Source of the DNA: Lineolata rhizophorae
Taxonomy: Eukaryota > Ascomycota > Dothideomycetes > Lineolatales > Lineolataceae
Length of the DNA: 64,000 nucleotides
Assembly: GCA_010093515.1 (NCBI GenBank)
Contig: MU001673.1
Span: 1,125,320 to 1,189,319 of the forward strand
Direction: 5' to 3'
Part shown: positions 12,059 through 24,311 of the stretch, one piece after another
Position numbering within the stretch: position 1 is the first letter of the stretch
How the letters are laid out: every line of letters starts with the position of its first letter
Position numbers and translations under genes: made by a program
The notes under the pieces: generated by a model
Database searches by the model: none
What the model was told of the DNA's origin: nothing
Seen by the model: only the letters and a program-made list of their open reading frames with translations

Positions 12059-14886
12059 ATGGCACCACACAAGGACACGCTATTCCGCTCTGCGGACATG
12101 TCCTTGACTCAGCTCTACATCGCCAACGAGATAGGGCGTGAGGTCGTCAGCGCTCTCGGCGAGCTTGGTTGCATGGACTTCAGAGATGTGAGCCTCCATC
12201 TGCACAGCAGCTGACGGTTTTTAGAGTGTTTCGCACATCTGGACTAAGTAGATGCCCTTCCTTTGACTGACCTATCTACTTAGTTGAACTCCGAGACCTC
12301 TGCTTTTCAGCGGACCTTCACCCAGGAGATCCGTCGCCTTGACAATGTCGAACGGCAGTTCCGTATGTCGAGCTCCCTGCAGACCTCATAATCGGTGATT
12401 AACTTTCGGCAGGGTTCTTCCACATGCACATGGAGAAGTCCTCCATCCCGGCCCGGTCCATCTACGACTTCGACGAAAACATCTCGGCGACCTCTAAGAC
12501 GGAAATCGATGAGCTAGTCGACCGGAGCCAGGCGCTGGAGGGGAGGATATCCTCGTTGAATGAGAGCTATGAGACACTGAAGAAGCGCGAGGTCGAGCTC
12601 ACTGAGTGGCGTTGGGTTTTGAAGGAAGCTGGAAGTTTCTTCGATAGGGCTCGCGGCCAGACGGAGGAGATTCGCCGGTCCATCGATGAAGACGATGCGC
12701 CGCTCTTGCGCGATGTCGAGCACTCTGGCCCGAATGGCGAAACTCAGGGCGAGCGGTCCTTCTCGGTCATGAACATCGGGTTCGTTGCGGGGGTCATTCC
12801 TAGGGAGCGCATGGCAGCCTTCGAGCGTATTCTCTGGAGGACCCTTCGTGGTAACCTGTACATGAACCAGTCTGAGATTCCCGAGCCGATTATCAACCCA
12901 GAGACGAATGAAGGCATCAACAAGAATGTTTTCATCATCTTCGCCCACGGCAAGGAAATCATCGCCAAGATCCGCAAGATTTCAGAATCCCTCGGCGCCG
13001 ATCTTTACAGCGTTGACGAGAACAGCGAACTCCGCCGCGATCAAATTCATGAAGTCAACACCCGACTCGGAGATTTGGCAAACGTTCTCCGGAACACGAA
13101 GCAGACTTTGGACGCCGAGTTAACCGCGATCGGGCGGAGCCTTGCGGCATGGATGGTCATAATCAAGAAAGAGAAGGCTGTCTATGAGAGTCTAAACAAA
13201 TTCTCGTATGATCAGGCGAGGAAGACACTAATCGCAGAGGCTTGGTGCCCTACCAACTCCCTTGCGCTGGTCAAATCGACCCTCCAAGATGTGAACGATC
13301 GCGCAGGCCTCTCTGTCCCGACCATTGTCAACCAGATCAAGACAACAAAGACGCCTCCAACGTATGTCAAGACTAACAAGTTCACCTTGGGCTTCCAGAC
13401 TATTATCGATGCATACGGAACCGCGAAATATACCGAGATTAATCCTGGCTTGCCTACTGTCGTGACTTTCCCGTTCCTTTTCGCCGTCATGTTCGGTGAT
13501 TTCGGACACGGCATCATTATGACGTTGGCCGCTCTCGGCATGATCTACTTCGAGAAACCGCTCTCTCGCGGGAAGCTTGACGAGCTTTTCTCCATGGCCT
13601 TCTTCGGCCGCTACATCATGCTGATGATGGGTGTTTTCTCGATATACACTGGCGCTATTTACTGCGACGTGTTCTCCAAGCCTTTGAACATCTTCCCGTC
13701 CATGTGGGAGTGGCCGGAAGATTTTAAGGCGGGAGACCCAGTAGCAGCGAAGCGGGTCGAGGGGTACACATATCCATTTGGCATGGACTGGAATTGGCAT
13801 GACACCGAGAATGACCTCTTGTTCTCGAACAGCTACAAGATGAAGCTCAGTATTTTGTTTGGATGGGCTCACGTATGGCAGCACTCTTTGAGAAATTCCT
13901 GTAGTGTCCTACTAGCTAATCGTGTTCCAGATGACATACTCACTCTGCCTTTCGTACATCAATGCCCGTCACTTTAAGACGCCGATCGATATCTGGGGTA
14001 ACTTCATCCCTGGCATGATCTTCTTCCAGTCCATTTTCGGATATCTTGTCTTCGCAATCGTCTACAAGTGGGCTGTGGATTGGTACAGCATTGGGAAGTC
14101 TCCGCCCGGTTTGCTGAACATGCTCATCTACATGTTCTTGTCGCCAGGTACTATTGAGGAGCAATTGTACCCCGGCCAGGCCCCAGTGCAGGTGATCTTG
14201 CTTCTACTCGCGGTCGTCCAGGTTCCTATCATGCTTTTCTTAAAGCCGTTCTACCTTCGATGGGAGCACAACAAGGCTAGAGCAATGGGTTACCGTGGAA
14301 TTGGAGAGAGCACGAGGGTTTCCGCACTAGACGAAGATGACGATGAAGGCCAAACGCCAAATGGCCGTGAAAGCTTCGGAGATGATGAAGAGGGTGTTGC
14401 TATGATCACGGAAGGAATTACGGAAGGCGAGCACGAGGAGTTTGAATTTTCGGAGATCATGATTCATCAGGTCATCCATACTATTGGTATGTTTCAAACA
14501 AATGACCGTTAATGTTCGCGTTTGCTGACAATTTGGAAACAGAATTTTGTCTCGCTTGCGTGTCTCACACTGCCTCATACCTGCGGCTATGGGCCCTTTC
14601 TTTGGCCCATCAACGACTTTCCATTGTATTGTGGGACATGACAATCTCAGTTGGCTTTAGCCAAGGGGGTGGTGCCGTGGGAGTCATTGGAATCGTGATT
14701 CTATTCTACCTCTGGTTTGTGCTTACGGTCTTCGTTCTGTGCATTATGGAAGGCACGAGCGCCATGTTGCACAGTTTGAGATTGCACTGGGTCGAGGCGA
14801 TGAGCAAGCACTTCCTTGGCGACGGGGTTGCTTTCCAGCCTTTCAGTTTCAAAGTCCTTCTCGAAGAGGAGCCTGTGGATTTGTAG
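12059..14886 (+). CDS. vph1: V-type proton ATPase subunit a (Vph1/Stv1 type)
   Basis: Membrane Vo subunit of the vacuolar proton pump. Its C-terminal domain forms the proton half-channels beside the rotating c-ring and its N-terminal domain docks V1. Five exons: 12059-12187, 12284-12362, 12413-13872, 13931-14486 and 14543-14886, giving 855 aa, the usual family length. The N-terminus ([20 protein letters not shown]) is the family opening. About eight membrane segments follow residue 410, starting with [15 protein letters not shown]. The essential Arg is in [15 protein letters not shown] (Arg about residue 756, equivalent to yeast Arg735). Directly after it the usual SLAHAQLS reads SLAHQRLS, which is unusual. 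An acidic loop (DEDDDEG, DDEEG) lies around residues 690-710. A single subunit-a gene usually serves both vacuole and Golgi in filamentous fungi. Confidence 0.93.
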
Positions 14887-15068
14887 TACTAGCCATTGTT
14901 GCGATTTTATAGGTTAGCATGTATGTATATTCGTAGGATTACCTTTGATTATATTTATTAACTTATCCAGTTGCATGTTCTATTTATTGGCTCGCCTTTA
15001 AAGCTAAAATGAAGTACTCCTGTATATTTGCTTTGCCTCTATATGTGGAACGAACCCGCTGATAGAAA

Positions 15069-15782
15069 TCAATCGTCATAGTCAATGAGGTCTTCGTCGA
15101 AATAGTCTGGAACAGGTCGTCCAGGCTTCGGTGAATTTGTATCGTTGCCCTCAAGCTTACCGCGGTCACTTGCCGTTTCTGAACCCAACGTACTCTTGCT
15201 CGACTGCCTCGTCTGTAGACCTTTTGGCTCCTCAGCTGTAACCTTGATCGTAAGACCTCCCCGACTAGCTGCACTGGTGCCCTGAATCACTCTATTAGCA
15301 ATCCTGCTAGCCATACCGCCCCTTAGTAGCCTCGAGTTGCTTGAGCATCTAGCGCCCGTCGTCTTTCGCGCGGCTGTCGAGCTTCTGGCACTTGTAGACC
15401 CTCTTGTAATTGCCAATCCTCTCGCAGACGTCTCCCCTCTGATGAATTTAGACGGTGGTTGTGAAGTTGTACCGCTTTGGGCCTCATCGTCTGCGTCTTC
15501 AACCAGCTCGTCAATGCTCCTTTTTCGGCTAGCTTGACTATATTTGGGATCCAAGTACTTCGCCGGGCTAGTCGGAGAGGCCGTCTTAAGGATAATATGC
15601 AGGTTGTCAATGTGCTTCAGCAGCAGAGAATTCAATTCATGCAGATATGCGTATCTGCCCTCGATGTCGATGAGGCTCTCAAACCACTTGTTAGGGTTTG
15701 CGGCTACCAGTTCCACGAGAGCTTCTGCCGAGGCCGGGATTTCTGGGAGAATGGTATCATTTGTAACGATCGTGTCTGCCAT
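15069..15782 (-). CDS. hypothetical protein, 237 aa
   Basis: Not recognised. It is a single-exon reading frame with its ATG at 15782, and it runs towards the V-ATPase gene with 182 bases between the two stop codons. Residues 15-70 look folded and probably helical (ALVELVAANPNKWFESLIDI, then YLHELNSLLLKHIDNLHII). This is followed by a low-complexity middle rich in Ser, Thr, Arg and Gly (repeated TRGSTSAR-like and RGG-like pieces) and an acidic end (DYFDEDLIDYDD). A helical N-terminus plus a basic/Arg-rich linker and acidic tail would suit a small nuclear or RNA-associated scaffold, but that is only inference. It is head to head with the aminotransferase, 440 bases apart. An intron cannot be excluded. 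Coding status is supported by a long ATG-initiated frame with non-random composition. Confidence 0.6.
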   Translation of the reverse strand: MADTIVTNDTILPEIPASAEALVELVAANPNKWFESLIDIEGRYAYLHELNSLLLKHIDNLHIILKTASPTSPAKYLDPKYSQASRKRSIDELVEDADDEAQSGTTSQPPSKFIRGETSARGLAITRGSTSARSSTAARKTTGARCSSNSRLLRGGMASRIANRVIQGTSAASRGGLTIKVTAEEPKGLQTRQSSKSTLGSETASDRGKLEGNDTNSPKPGRPVPDYFDEDLIDYDD

Positions 15783-16222
15783 TGTGGAGTCTCAAGGTGG
15801 ATTAGTTGATTGGTACCTTTACTCGGGAAGGTCAAATGTCAGCCTGTTGTGGTTTAATAAGTGAGCTGGAGCTGGAGCTGAACAAAGAAGGTGCATTTGG
15901 AGTGGGCTTGAAGGGCGAGGCAATTGGTTTTGAGACGAATTGCATTCTTGGGCGCTGCGACCTTTCTTTATTCTCTTTAAGCGGCGTGGTAAATTCATAC
16001 CACTCCAGATCATACTGTTTAACCAATCTACAAACTAGCACGAATTGGGAAGGTTACCCATGTCTTCTTGCTTTTTTCTTTGTCGACGCTGCAGGTTGCT
16101 TACCGTCCATCAAAGTTCCCGGCAAGCCCGGAAACCTAGCTTTACAACAATCTCTTCGTGCATTATTATTTTCCGACGACCTTAGGGGACCCAAGACGGT
16201 GCTTTGACCCATCGGCCGAATC
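15783..16222. promoter_or_regulatory. shared divergent promoter region (15782 gene and aminotransferase)
   Basis: A 440-bp spacer between two divergent start codons. It is AT-richer than its neighbours. No convincing TATA box or factor site was identified. Confidence 0.4.
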
Positions 16223-18255
16223 ATGCCTCCTAAATTTCGCGAGCGTCGATTCTCTACTAGCAAGGAACCCAGCCAGAGCGGTAAGTGGACGACGTGGTTC
16301 CTTTCCGTCCCACCTACGTAACAGCGAGTCTTGGCATCTTGTCCGGTTCCTTGATGTCCTTTGTGTTCTGGCGTTTCTCTCTCTGCTCTTTGGCCGCGAC
16401 CCAGAGGAAAGAAACAAAGGCGGCGTAATAATATTCCATATGAAATTGGGTTTGCTCGATTACGGTGTTTCGTGGTCCCTCCGACGACTTGGCGCAGCCT
16501 GTGCAGCAGCCGTTCGTACAGCTTGCGCTTGCAAGGGTTATTTCAATAATGCCCGTCAATCTGCTGCCAGCTCAATAGCCACACTCAAGTATCCGACGTA
16601 CTCACTTACATCCGCGTTCCTTCAGAGCAGGCATCGCAGGCCCACAGACAGTTCCGCCAGTCCCACGTCGGGCACAAACCACACGCCGGCCTTGACCCAA
16701 CTCGTGCGTCTACCGGCGTCGTCTGGACATCTGAACGCGCTGCAGAGCATGGTTTCTACGACGACCCATCCCAATGGGCCAACTTAGGCCAAGGTGCGCC
16801 CGAGGCAGAGGACATTGAAGGTTGCTTTCCCCGGCCGACGGAGGTCAAGATCACCGAACACGGTCGCGAGTATGGGCCGACGGCTGGGATCAGGCCGTTG
16901 CGAGAAGCCGTGGCCAGACTCTACAATGAGGAGCACCGCAAGGGCAAGCCCAGCAAGTACACGTATGAGAATGTGTGCATCGTGCCTGGTGGCCGTGCGG
17001 GCCTAATCAGGATCGCGGCTGTGCTTGGGAACGCGTATCTGGGCTTTTTCATCCCGGACTATACCGCGTATAACGAAATGTTGAGTCTTTTCAGAAACGT
17101 GAGTGCCAAGTGTGCCGTGATTACTCGGAAGGAGAGAACAGATACTGAACTGGACAATTGCTCAGTTTGTCTCGATTCCCATCCCGTTGTCTAAATCGGA
17201 GCACTATCATATGAACCCGGCTAAGATTGCTGAGGAAATTGCCAGAGGTGACGACTCAATTAGAAGACCTGATTCGTCCTGACGCAAATTGTATTAACCT
17301 TGAATAGGCACGTCGGTCATCTTGACTTCAAACCCTCGCAACCCAACCGGCCGGGTTATAATGAACGAGGAGCTGGTCAAGATTCAGGACATATGCCGTG
17401 ATCGTGCCACATTGATAATGGACGAATTCTACGGGGTTTGTATTACTGGGATATCCTCGTACGTTTTGCGGGCTATAAACTCACAAAAGGTAAATAGGGC
17501 TACAACTACACCTCCGACTGTGATGGGACTGTCATCTCGGCCGCGTCAAACATCATTGACGTCGACACAGACGGTTCGTATTCTCCTTCCAAACAAAGCA
17601 TATTTAGTAGCTCTAACAGTAACAACGTAATCAAGACGTTCTCATCGTCGATGGGCTCACCAAACGCTTCCGCCTGCCCGGCTGGCGCGTCGCCTGGATC
17701 GTCGGCCCCAAGGAGTTCATCAGCGCTATCGGCTCCTGCGGCTCCTACCTCGACGGCGGCACCAACGTGCCCTTCCAAGAGGCCGCCATTCCGATGCTGG
17801 GCCCACCAGCCGTCCGCAACGAGATGCGCGTCCTGCAGCGCCACTTCCGCGACAAGCGCGACTACGTCGTGGGCCGCCTCGAGGCCATGGGCCTCAAGCT
17901 CGACTACTGTCCCGACAGCACGTTCTACATCTGGCTCGATGTCAGCAGCCTACCCGACGGGCTTAACGACGGCCTGAATTTTTTCCACGCTTGTTTGAAA
18001 GTCAAGGTCATTGTGGTGCCGGGTATCTTCTTTGACCTGAATCCGGCTAGACGTAGGGATCTGTTTGACAGCCCTTGCCATCGTAAGCTCTCTTCAGCTA
18101 TGCTCTATCCCTGTCGTCCAATTGCTTGGGCTGGATGCGACTGACAAGGAATTCTACCTATCGCAGATTACGTGCGCCTTTCTTATGGCCCGCGAATGGA
18201 GGTGCTGGCCAAAGGTTTGGACTCCATCAAGAAAATGATTGATAAGTATGTCTAG
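16223..18255 (+). CDS. class I/II PLP-dependent aminotransferase
   Basis: Fold-type I pyridoxal-phosphate enzyme related to aspartate aminotransferases; the substrate is unknown. Seven exons: 16223-16280, 16626-17098, 17166-17247, 17308-17435, 17498-17573, 17636-18082 and 18167-18255, giving 450 aa. Diagnostic segments are MPPKFRERRFST at the start, GVVWTSER, HGFYDDPSQWANLGQGAPE, REYGPTAGIRPLREAVA, the cofactor loop VPGGRAGLIR, TSNPRNPTGR (substrate-side Asn), LIMDEFY (Asp that pairs with the PLP ring nitrogen), GLTKRFRLPGWRVAW (Schiff-base Lys) and FVPGIFF-like VVPGIFFDLNPARR. Intron 1 (345 nt) is unusually long for this window. Intron 5 ends in AAG, the only acceptor that keeps DTDD-VLIVDGLTK in frame. 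The unspliced exon 6 is GC-rich while exons 1-5 are not. Confidence 0.88.
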
Positions 18256-19115
18256 TGAAAAATGCAAAGTACGATCACTCTTTAAAGGAACATGCTCATT
18301 AGGATGTAGGGCAAAGTCCAAAACGGTTGACCTACGCGGCAAGGTCGTCTTCGAGGAATCAGTCTTTGATGATTAGTCAAAAGTCATCGGTGCCACTTCG
18401 TCACTACGTTGAGCTTCTGACTGGGGCGCACGTTCGTTTCCTTCTCACACCAAATATCGTTATGATGCCAACGCCGCAAAATAGAAAACGACTAGACGCA
18501 GAAAATAAACCTGATATCCCAGCTACTCCAGAAAGAATGCAGAGCAGCTCGTAGTTTATAAGGCTAAAGGGTCACGCATGAAGAGTTGACGTCTCGATGG
18601 CATCATAACAGAAGCGTCCCACAAGGACACTTTTTAATTGCAGGAATAGAAACAGAAAGTTGACAACGCCGGCCACCATACCCTTGCTAATCTAAAATCG
18701 ATGCCATACGCCAGAAGGTGAACACGTGGGCAAAGAAATAGGGAAAAATAATTTTTAAAAATGGGTTTAAGAGGAAATGTGCTGGAAAGAAACATTTCTG
18801 GTCGAGGCCAGTTCCAGCGCTTCCGAAAACCGCACCTTCTGGGTATTGGCGGAAACATGAGACTAAACTTGGTGGCATGGTGGTATAAATACACAAAGCA
18901 GCTATGACTGGTCAGGTCTGCAGCCGCTCAAGGACGAAACAATACGGCGCGGGTCCATTTACCCAATGGTTTCTGGGGCATTTCGTCCCAGTCATCTTTC
19001 CTCCTCTCCATTTTCAGTCGTTTCTCCGATCAAACAAGTGCAAAAACAAGCACCTGTGCTTGGATAGGGCGGATGTTGTCGACGGCACTCACTCGTAAGA
19101 GGCCAATCAGTCAAA
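18256..19115. other. intergenic between convergent genes
   Basis: This 860-bp stretch holds the 3' ends of the aminotransferase (+) and sec3 (-). It is AT-rich with several poly-A/T patches. No gene supported. Confidence 0.5.
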
Positions 19116-22100
19116 TCACCGCCTAAACGCCGCCGCCACATCATCCGCCTTCCACCACCCATTAACAACATCCTGCAGCGACGGGTCCGCCTCGCCGTAG
19201 ACATCCCTCGCGGCGGTTCCGACGCGCGTGATAACGCTTCCGTAGCTCTCCTCGGCCGCCTTGAGCACCTTCATGACCAAGTTGCGGCTCAAGCCCGGAT
19301 CGTCCGCGTCGCCAAAGTGCTTGTCGACGCGCTTTTTGAGGGCGTCCACGCCACGCCTAAGAGATGACGTGCCCTCGTAGTTCGTTGTGAGGAGCTTGCG
19401 GAACGTCGAAGGTGAGTGCGACGGCCGCGAGGTGACGGCGGCAGCCGCCGTGCCGGACGAGAGCTGGGCGTCGAGAGACTCGAGGAAATCCTATGATTTC
19501 AGTCAGCGAATTTACCCCGAAAAGAACGGTTGAACAAAAGTGCAGGTGCAAATTTTCTCGACGACTCACCAAGAGCTTCCCGAGTGGCCGCCGGATGACC
19601 GCGTCAACGTACAAGCCTAAATGCTCGTCCATCTCCTCGCGCGCGCGAATCCGCAGGTCCTGCAGCACCGCGTCCCCCCTCTCGTCCACCTCCTCCACGA
19701 AATGGTTCATGTTCTCGATGAGCAGGATATGGTAGTTCAAGACCTCCTTATCCTCGGACGGGTCGCCCGCGCCTCCCTGCCCACCGGTCGCTGCTGTCGA
19801 CGCAACCGAGCCGCTCGTCGCCGCCGTCGCCGCTTGAGACGCTACCGCTGGTGACTCTTTGGCGATGACTTTCAAGCTCTCGAACATGGCCTTGCCGACA
19901 CGCGCGTACGCCTCGTCTATCATTGCCCTTGTCTCGAACCGTTCCGGTCCTTCTTCCGCCGCGGGCGGTAGCATGGCCTCGATGGCCGCCGAGAATGGCG
20001 GGAAAGTCTTGATGAAGGCGATGACGCCCTTCCTCTTCTTGATCTTGACTTTGGTGTCTTCAATCGCGCGGATCTGCTCGTCTACGAAGCGGCTGAACAT
20101 GCCCGCTAGACGCGTGTGTATGGTGGTCATGATGCGAGACAAGAAGTCCTGGTTAGTTTCCTCCAGGGAAAGCATCGTGCGGTCGAGAGCGGCAAGGATG
20201 CCAACGCCTTGTAGCGGTTCCGACTTGATAGCCCATTCAACTAGACTTTGCAGGTCAGCAGGCCAGAACGCAAACATATCATCCATGACTTCGACGACGC
20301 GCTTCGCCATAGCACGGTCGGGCTCAAAGAGCTTCTTGGCAGAGACATTAGTCCCCTTGCGCGATTCTGGAGGCGCGGCCAGCACCGCATCGGCAAAGTC
20401 CATGTCCTCTGCTGACGTGGCGTGGAAGAAGTCGACGATGAAGTTCTGCTCTGTGAACACGAGCGGCGTCGTCTCTTCGAGCACGCCAGCGAAGGCTTCA
20501 AACGGGTGGATTTTGCCACCCGCGGATTTCTCGGTCGGGGACGACTTCTCGCCCGTAGCGGTGCGGAGACTGCGCGCTAGCGTCTGGCTACGCTTGACCG
20601 TGAGCTTTCTGGCCGTTCCGGAGATGCCCTCAGATTCCTTCTCCTGCGTTGTGAAGAGCAGCTCGGCTTCTTCACCAGTTGGCTTCCGCGTGTTCTTCTT
20701 CCACGCGAGGACGTTGTCGCGGAATTCTTCCTGGTAAAGGACGCGAGCGCGGTTCTGGTACATTTTGATCAGAGACTCCCACGAATAGATATCGATCTCC
20801 TTCGCAAAAAGCATTAGTGGCCCGTACTGCCACAATCCGCTCCGCGCAATATCGTGGGTCCTGACATCCAGCTTCCTCGAAAACGCTGATTGCCCTGACT
20901 GCCCGCTACTGTATGTCGTCAAAGCATCTTTAGCATCCATGATCGCAGCGCCAAACGTCATGTCCATGAACTGCTTGAGCCGCTCCAAGAACATTGCACA
21001 CTCGTTCAAATAGCGCTCTTTCTTCTCCTGTAAAGCCCGCAAGGTAGAAAGCTCGCTATTGTCGAAACCGCCTCCATTGAGCTTGCTGTTGTCGGAATTG
21101 GATTGGCGTAGGGCGGGATCAATCGTAATCATAGCTTTGTACAGTAGCAACAAGGATTCTTCAATGTTCTCAAGACCCTCTGCGTTGCCGATCGAGCCTC
21201 GCCTGAGTGGCTCGAGCTGCCGCGAAGTTATTGATATCGTCTCAAGCAGGTTCTTCAGTTCGGACTGCAGAAGCTTCTGGTTGGCGGTCTGCACCTGCAG
21301 ACCTTGAGACTGTGCCTCAATGTAGGCGATGTCATCGTTCAAACTCTGCAAAAGAATTCCGTTAGCTCGCTGTGGAAGCAAAAAATAAAAAAAAATTTTG
21401 AACAACCCGACAGGTGAAACATACACTAAGCTCAACACCATACAGCGTCAGCAGACCCTCCAACTCATCGCACTCCGTAATCGCCTTGTCTAGCATTTTC
21501 TCCACGGCGTCCACCCTATCATCCTTATGATCCAGCGCCGTCAACCAGCTCCCGGCCTCCACCTTCGCGATCTCGCGCCGCAAGTCCGCTTCTAGCACAT
21601 CGACCTTCTTCTCATGTAAGATGCCGATGCCGACGCCGCCACCGCTACCGCCACTAGTCGGCCCGCTCCATCCGAAGTCACTCAGGACCGTCTCGAACTC
21701 TAACCCGCGGCCCTCGAGCAAGCCTGGGTCGATGCCAAGCGCGGTGAGGTACTTGGCGTGCTGGTTGGAGCGACGGCGTTGGCGCCGCGCCTCCGACACC
21801 TCGGCGGCGCTAGGCGCTGGTTTCTCCGTAGGCACGGGAGGAGATGTCGCCGCCAACTGCGTGGCGGGGTCGAGTGGCTTGTCCTCGAGCGTTCTACCCA
21901 CCGCAGATACGGCACCGGCAGTAGTAGGACTCGAGACTGTGACGGCTGGGACTTCATCGGTAGAGATGGAAGGCCGTACTCTAGAGGGGGGAGATAACTC
22001 CTTGGTCGGCGGTTTCTCTTCATCTGCAGGCGTGGTAGGCGTGTCATTGCTCTTTTCTGTTCTGAGGGGAGCAGGAACAACACTGGTGATGCCGTCTGGT

Positions 22101-24311
22101 TCATTTGTAGTTTTGTTTTCGGCCTTGAATAGTCTCTCGGCGGCACCGCCAGCACGGGGTTTGAAGGCCCCGTATGCCGTAGCAGCTTTCCGAAACGCAT
22201 TCGCTGCCTCCGTCGTAGCCTTTTTCTTGAACATAGGACCCAAGCCTGGCCTGAAATCCTCTTCTTCCGATTTGACCGAATCAGCTCCAGGCGATTTAAC
22301 TGCGTCCGGCTCGGGCTCCACTTTAGATTTAGGTTCTTCTGGCTCGACCGCTGCGGGCCCAGGTGCAGGAGCGGGCACCTGGGCGGGAACGGGAGCAGGC
22401 GGCGTCTCTGCTGCCTGAGGCGCTGGTGGAGTCGTCGCTCCACTCGCGGAGGACGGCCTAGATCCGGACCCGGGACGCAGGCTCAGAGGGATATCATTGT
22501 TATCCCTGCTCCCGTTGCGGAGGCTCGAAGATTCGGACGGCCTCGAGGACGGGAAGTACCCTTCAGGTTGACGGTAACCGGAGTCGGCACTGCCGCTACC
22601 AGGGCCGCCGCTCCGTAGGCTGTCGGGAGTTGGACGAGCACCAGTTCTCACATCATCTCGACGGGGTGGAGGGCTCGTCAACGGCGTGCCAAACTCATCA
22701 TTAGATTCGTTCCCACGAGACATGTTGCTCCCAGTGGCACTAGCTAAAGGCGGTCGCCTCCGCTCCGGCGGAGCTCTGCCAAACCGGCCCTCGAAGTTCA
22801 TGGACTCGTCAGCTCTGGGAGTGCCATACGCGCTGCTCGCTGTGCTCTGGCCAGTCAGCGGCCTTCCGTCGAAAGAGTCCTTGGGCCCATCACTAGCCGG
22901 CACTCCGTTCACCCTATTAGGCCTGTCGAGGGAAGTGGACGAGGTATTGCCATCCGTCCGATACGGCAATGGCATCCTTTTCGGGCTTCCTTGCGGCGCC
23001 TGGCTCCCAGTCCGGGACGAAACGCTCGACCCAGCGGCAGATCCCGGCCTTGGGCCAGTTCTCTCCATTTCGGACATTGACGACTGCGGCGAGAGGCGTG
23101 GCGGAGGAAATGCACCTGCCGGGCCTGGCCGCAAGTTTTCTCGACTCGCTGGCTGGCGCATTTGCGGATCTGAGGGAAACCCTGGCGGGCGAGGCCGTGC
23201 CTGCCGCATACCGTCCGGACCTCGTGGTGGTAAAGGCTCGCCTGATGCGGCACTCTGAGACGAGCCCGATCGTTGTCCGGGGAGGGCTCTGCCATCTTCA
23301 CCCGGAGTGACAGGTCGGCGAGGTGGCAGCGCAGGAAACTGCGGTCTTCCGTCCGGCCCAGGAAGGGGACGGTTCCGCATTCCTGGCAGCGGCGGGGGGC
23401 CTCCCAGATCGGGGGAGCTGTTAGGTGGAGGCCCGCGGTTTGGACTCGGTTGTCCTCCCGCTGAACGAGGCGGGGGGGGTTCTTGATCGAAGGGTCGTGA
23501 AGCTCCTGGTGGAGTAGGTCTCCCTTGAGCGCTTGGCGGCGGCGGACGTTGTTGGCCCTGCATTGAAGGAGCCAAGATCGCATCCATTTCATGTGGACTA
23601 AAGCCGACCAGCTCCGGTAATTTCCCATGAGTGTATTTTTTGTAAATTTTGATAAGACTCGCAATGAAGAACTCCTTCTCCTTCGCCGTGTTGGCCTGCC
23701 AGTAATACGGCTTGTTCATGGTGACCATGAAGCCCTCCAAACCCGCCCATTCCTTGTGCCTGGACTCCTCCACCGATGTAGGGTTGAGACCGGTGAAGGA
23801 GCTGATGCCGGTGAGATCTTCAAGATTCCACGTCTTGCCAATGGAGAAGGTACCGTTGGCATTCTCACGGCCTTTGTGCATGCGCACTCGGCCGGTATTT
23901 CTCACAGCGCAGATGATGACGCGGGCTTTCTTGTTCGAAGCAGGAGAGTCGGGCGGGGGCGGCGCTTGTGGGTATCCGGCGTCCTCGATTACTCGGATGT
24001 GCGTGATATAGGATTCTACGACTACAATGGGCCCGGCCTGTTAACGCTATGAAGAAAGCCCTGAAAGTTGGGTTGCGCGCCTGATATCTCTCGACGGATC
24101 TGGGAAAGGGCTACGTACGTTGGTTATTCTCCGACTTGGAGAAGCAGCTTTCGACGATGCGCTTGCGCTCATCCTCGAAGCGCTCGGCCCGAGTCATGGA
24201 GGCACCGCCAGGTCCATTGTTGGCCGGAGATAAGATGGGCGGTGGGCCGCGAGGGGCGGAGCCGTTGACGGGGGCGAGGTTGCGAGGACGAGGGCCGCCG
24301 GACCCGTCCAT
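19116..24311 (-). CDS. sec3: exocyst complex subunit Sec3
   Basis: Exocyst subunit that marks sites of polarised secretion, such as hyphal tips and septa, and tethers vesicles to the plasma membrane. Exons on the minus strand: 24119-24311, 21425-24021, 19570-21345 and 19116-19490, giving 1,646 aa. The N-terminal PH-like domain (about residues 45-190) starts near RAERFEDERKRIVESCFSK and continues VESYITHIRVIED, RVRMHKGREN, FSIGKTWNLEDLTGI and KEKEFFIASLIKIYKKYT. It is expected to bind PI(4,5)P2 and Rho/Cdc42. Residues about 200-770 are a Pro/Ser/Arg-rich disordered linker. The conserved exocyst region begins near GLLTLYGVELS and includes IAYIEAQSQGLQVQTANQKL (coiled coil). The intron 1 acceptor was placed at 24022 because only that site joins SENNQ in frame to the PH strand LVESYITHIR. 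It shares an upstream region with the SRP40-like gene. Confidence 0.92.

Noticed and set aside
21621-22418. Long plus-strand frame inside sec3
   Set aside because: Shadow of the low-complexity Pro/Ser linker. The sec3 frame has the conserved domains on both sides.
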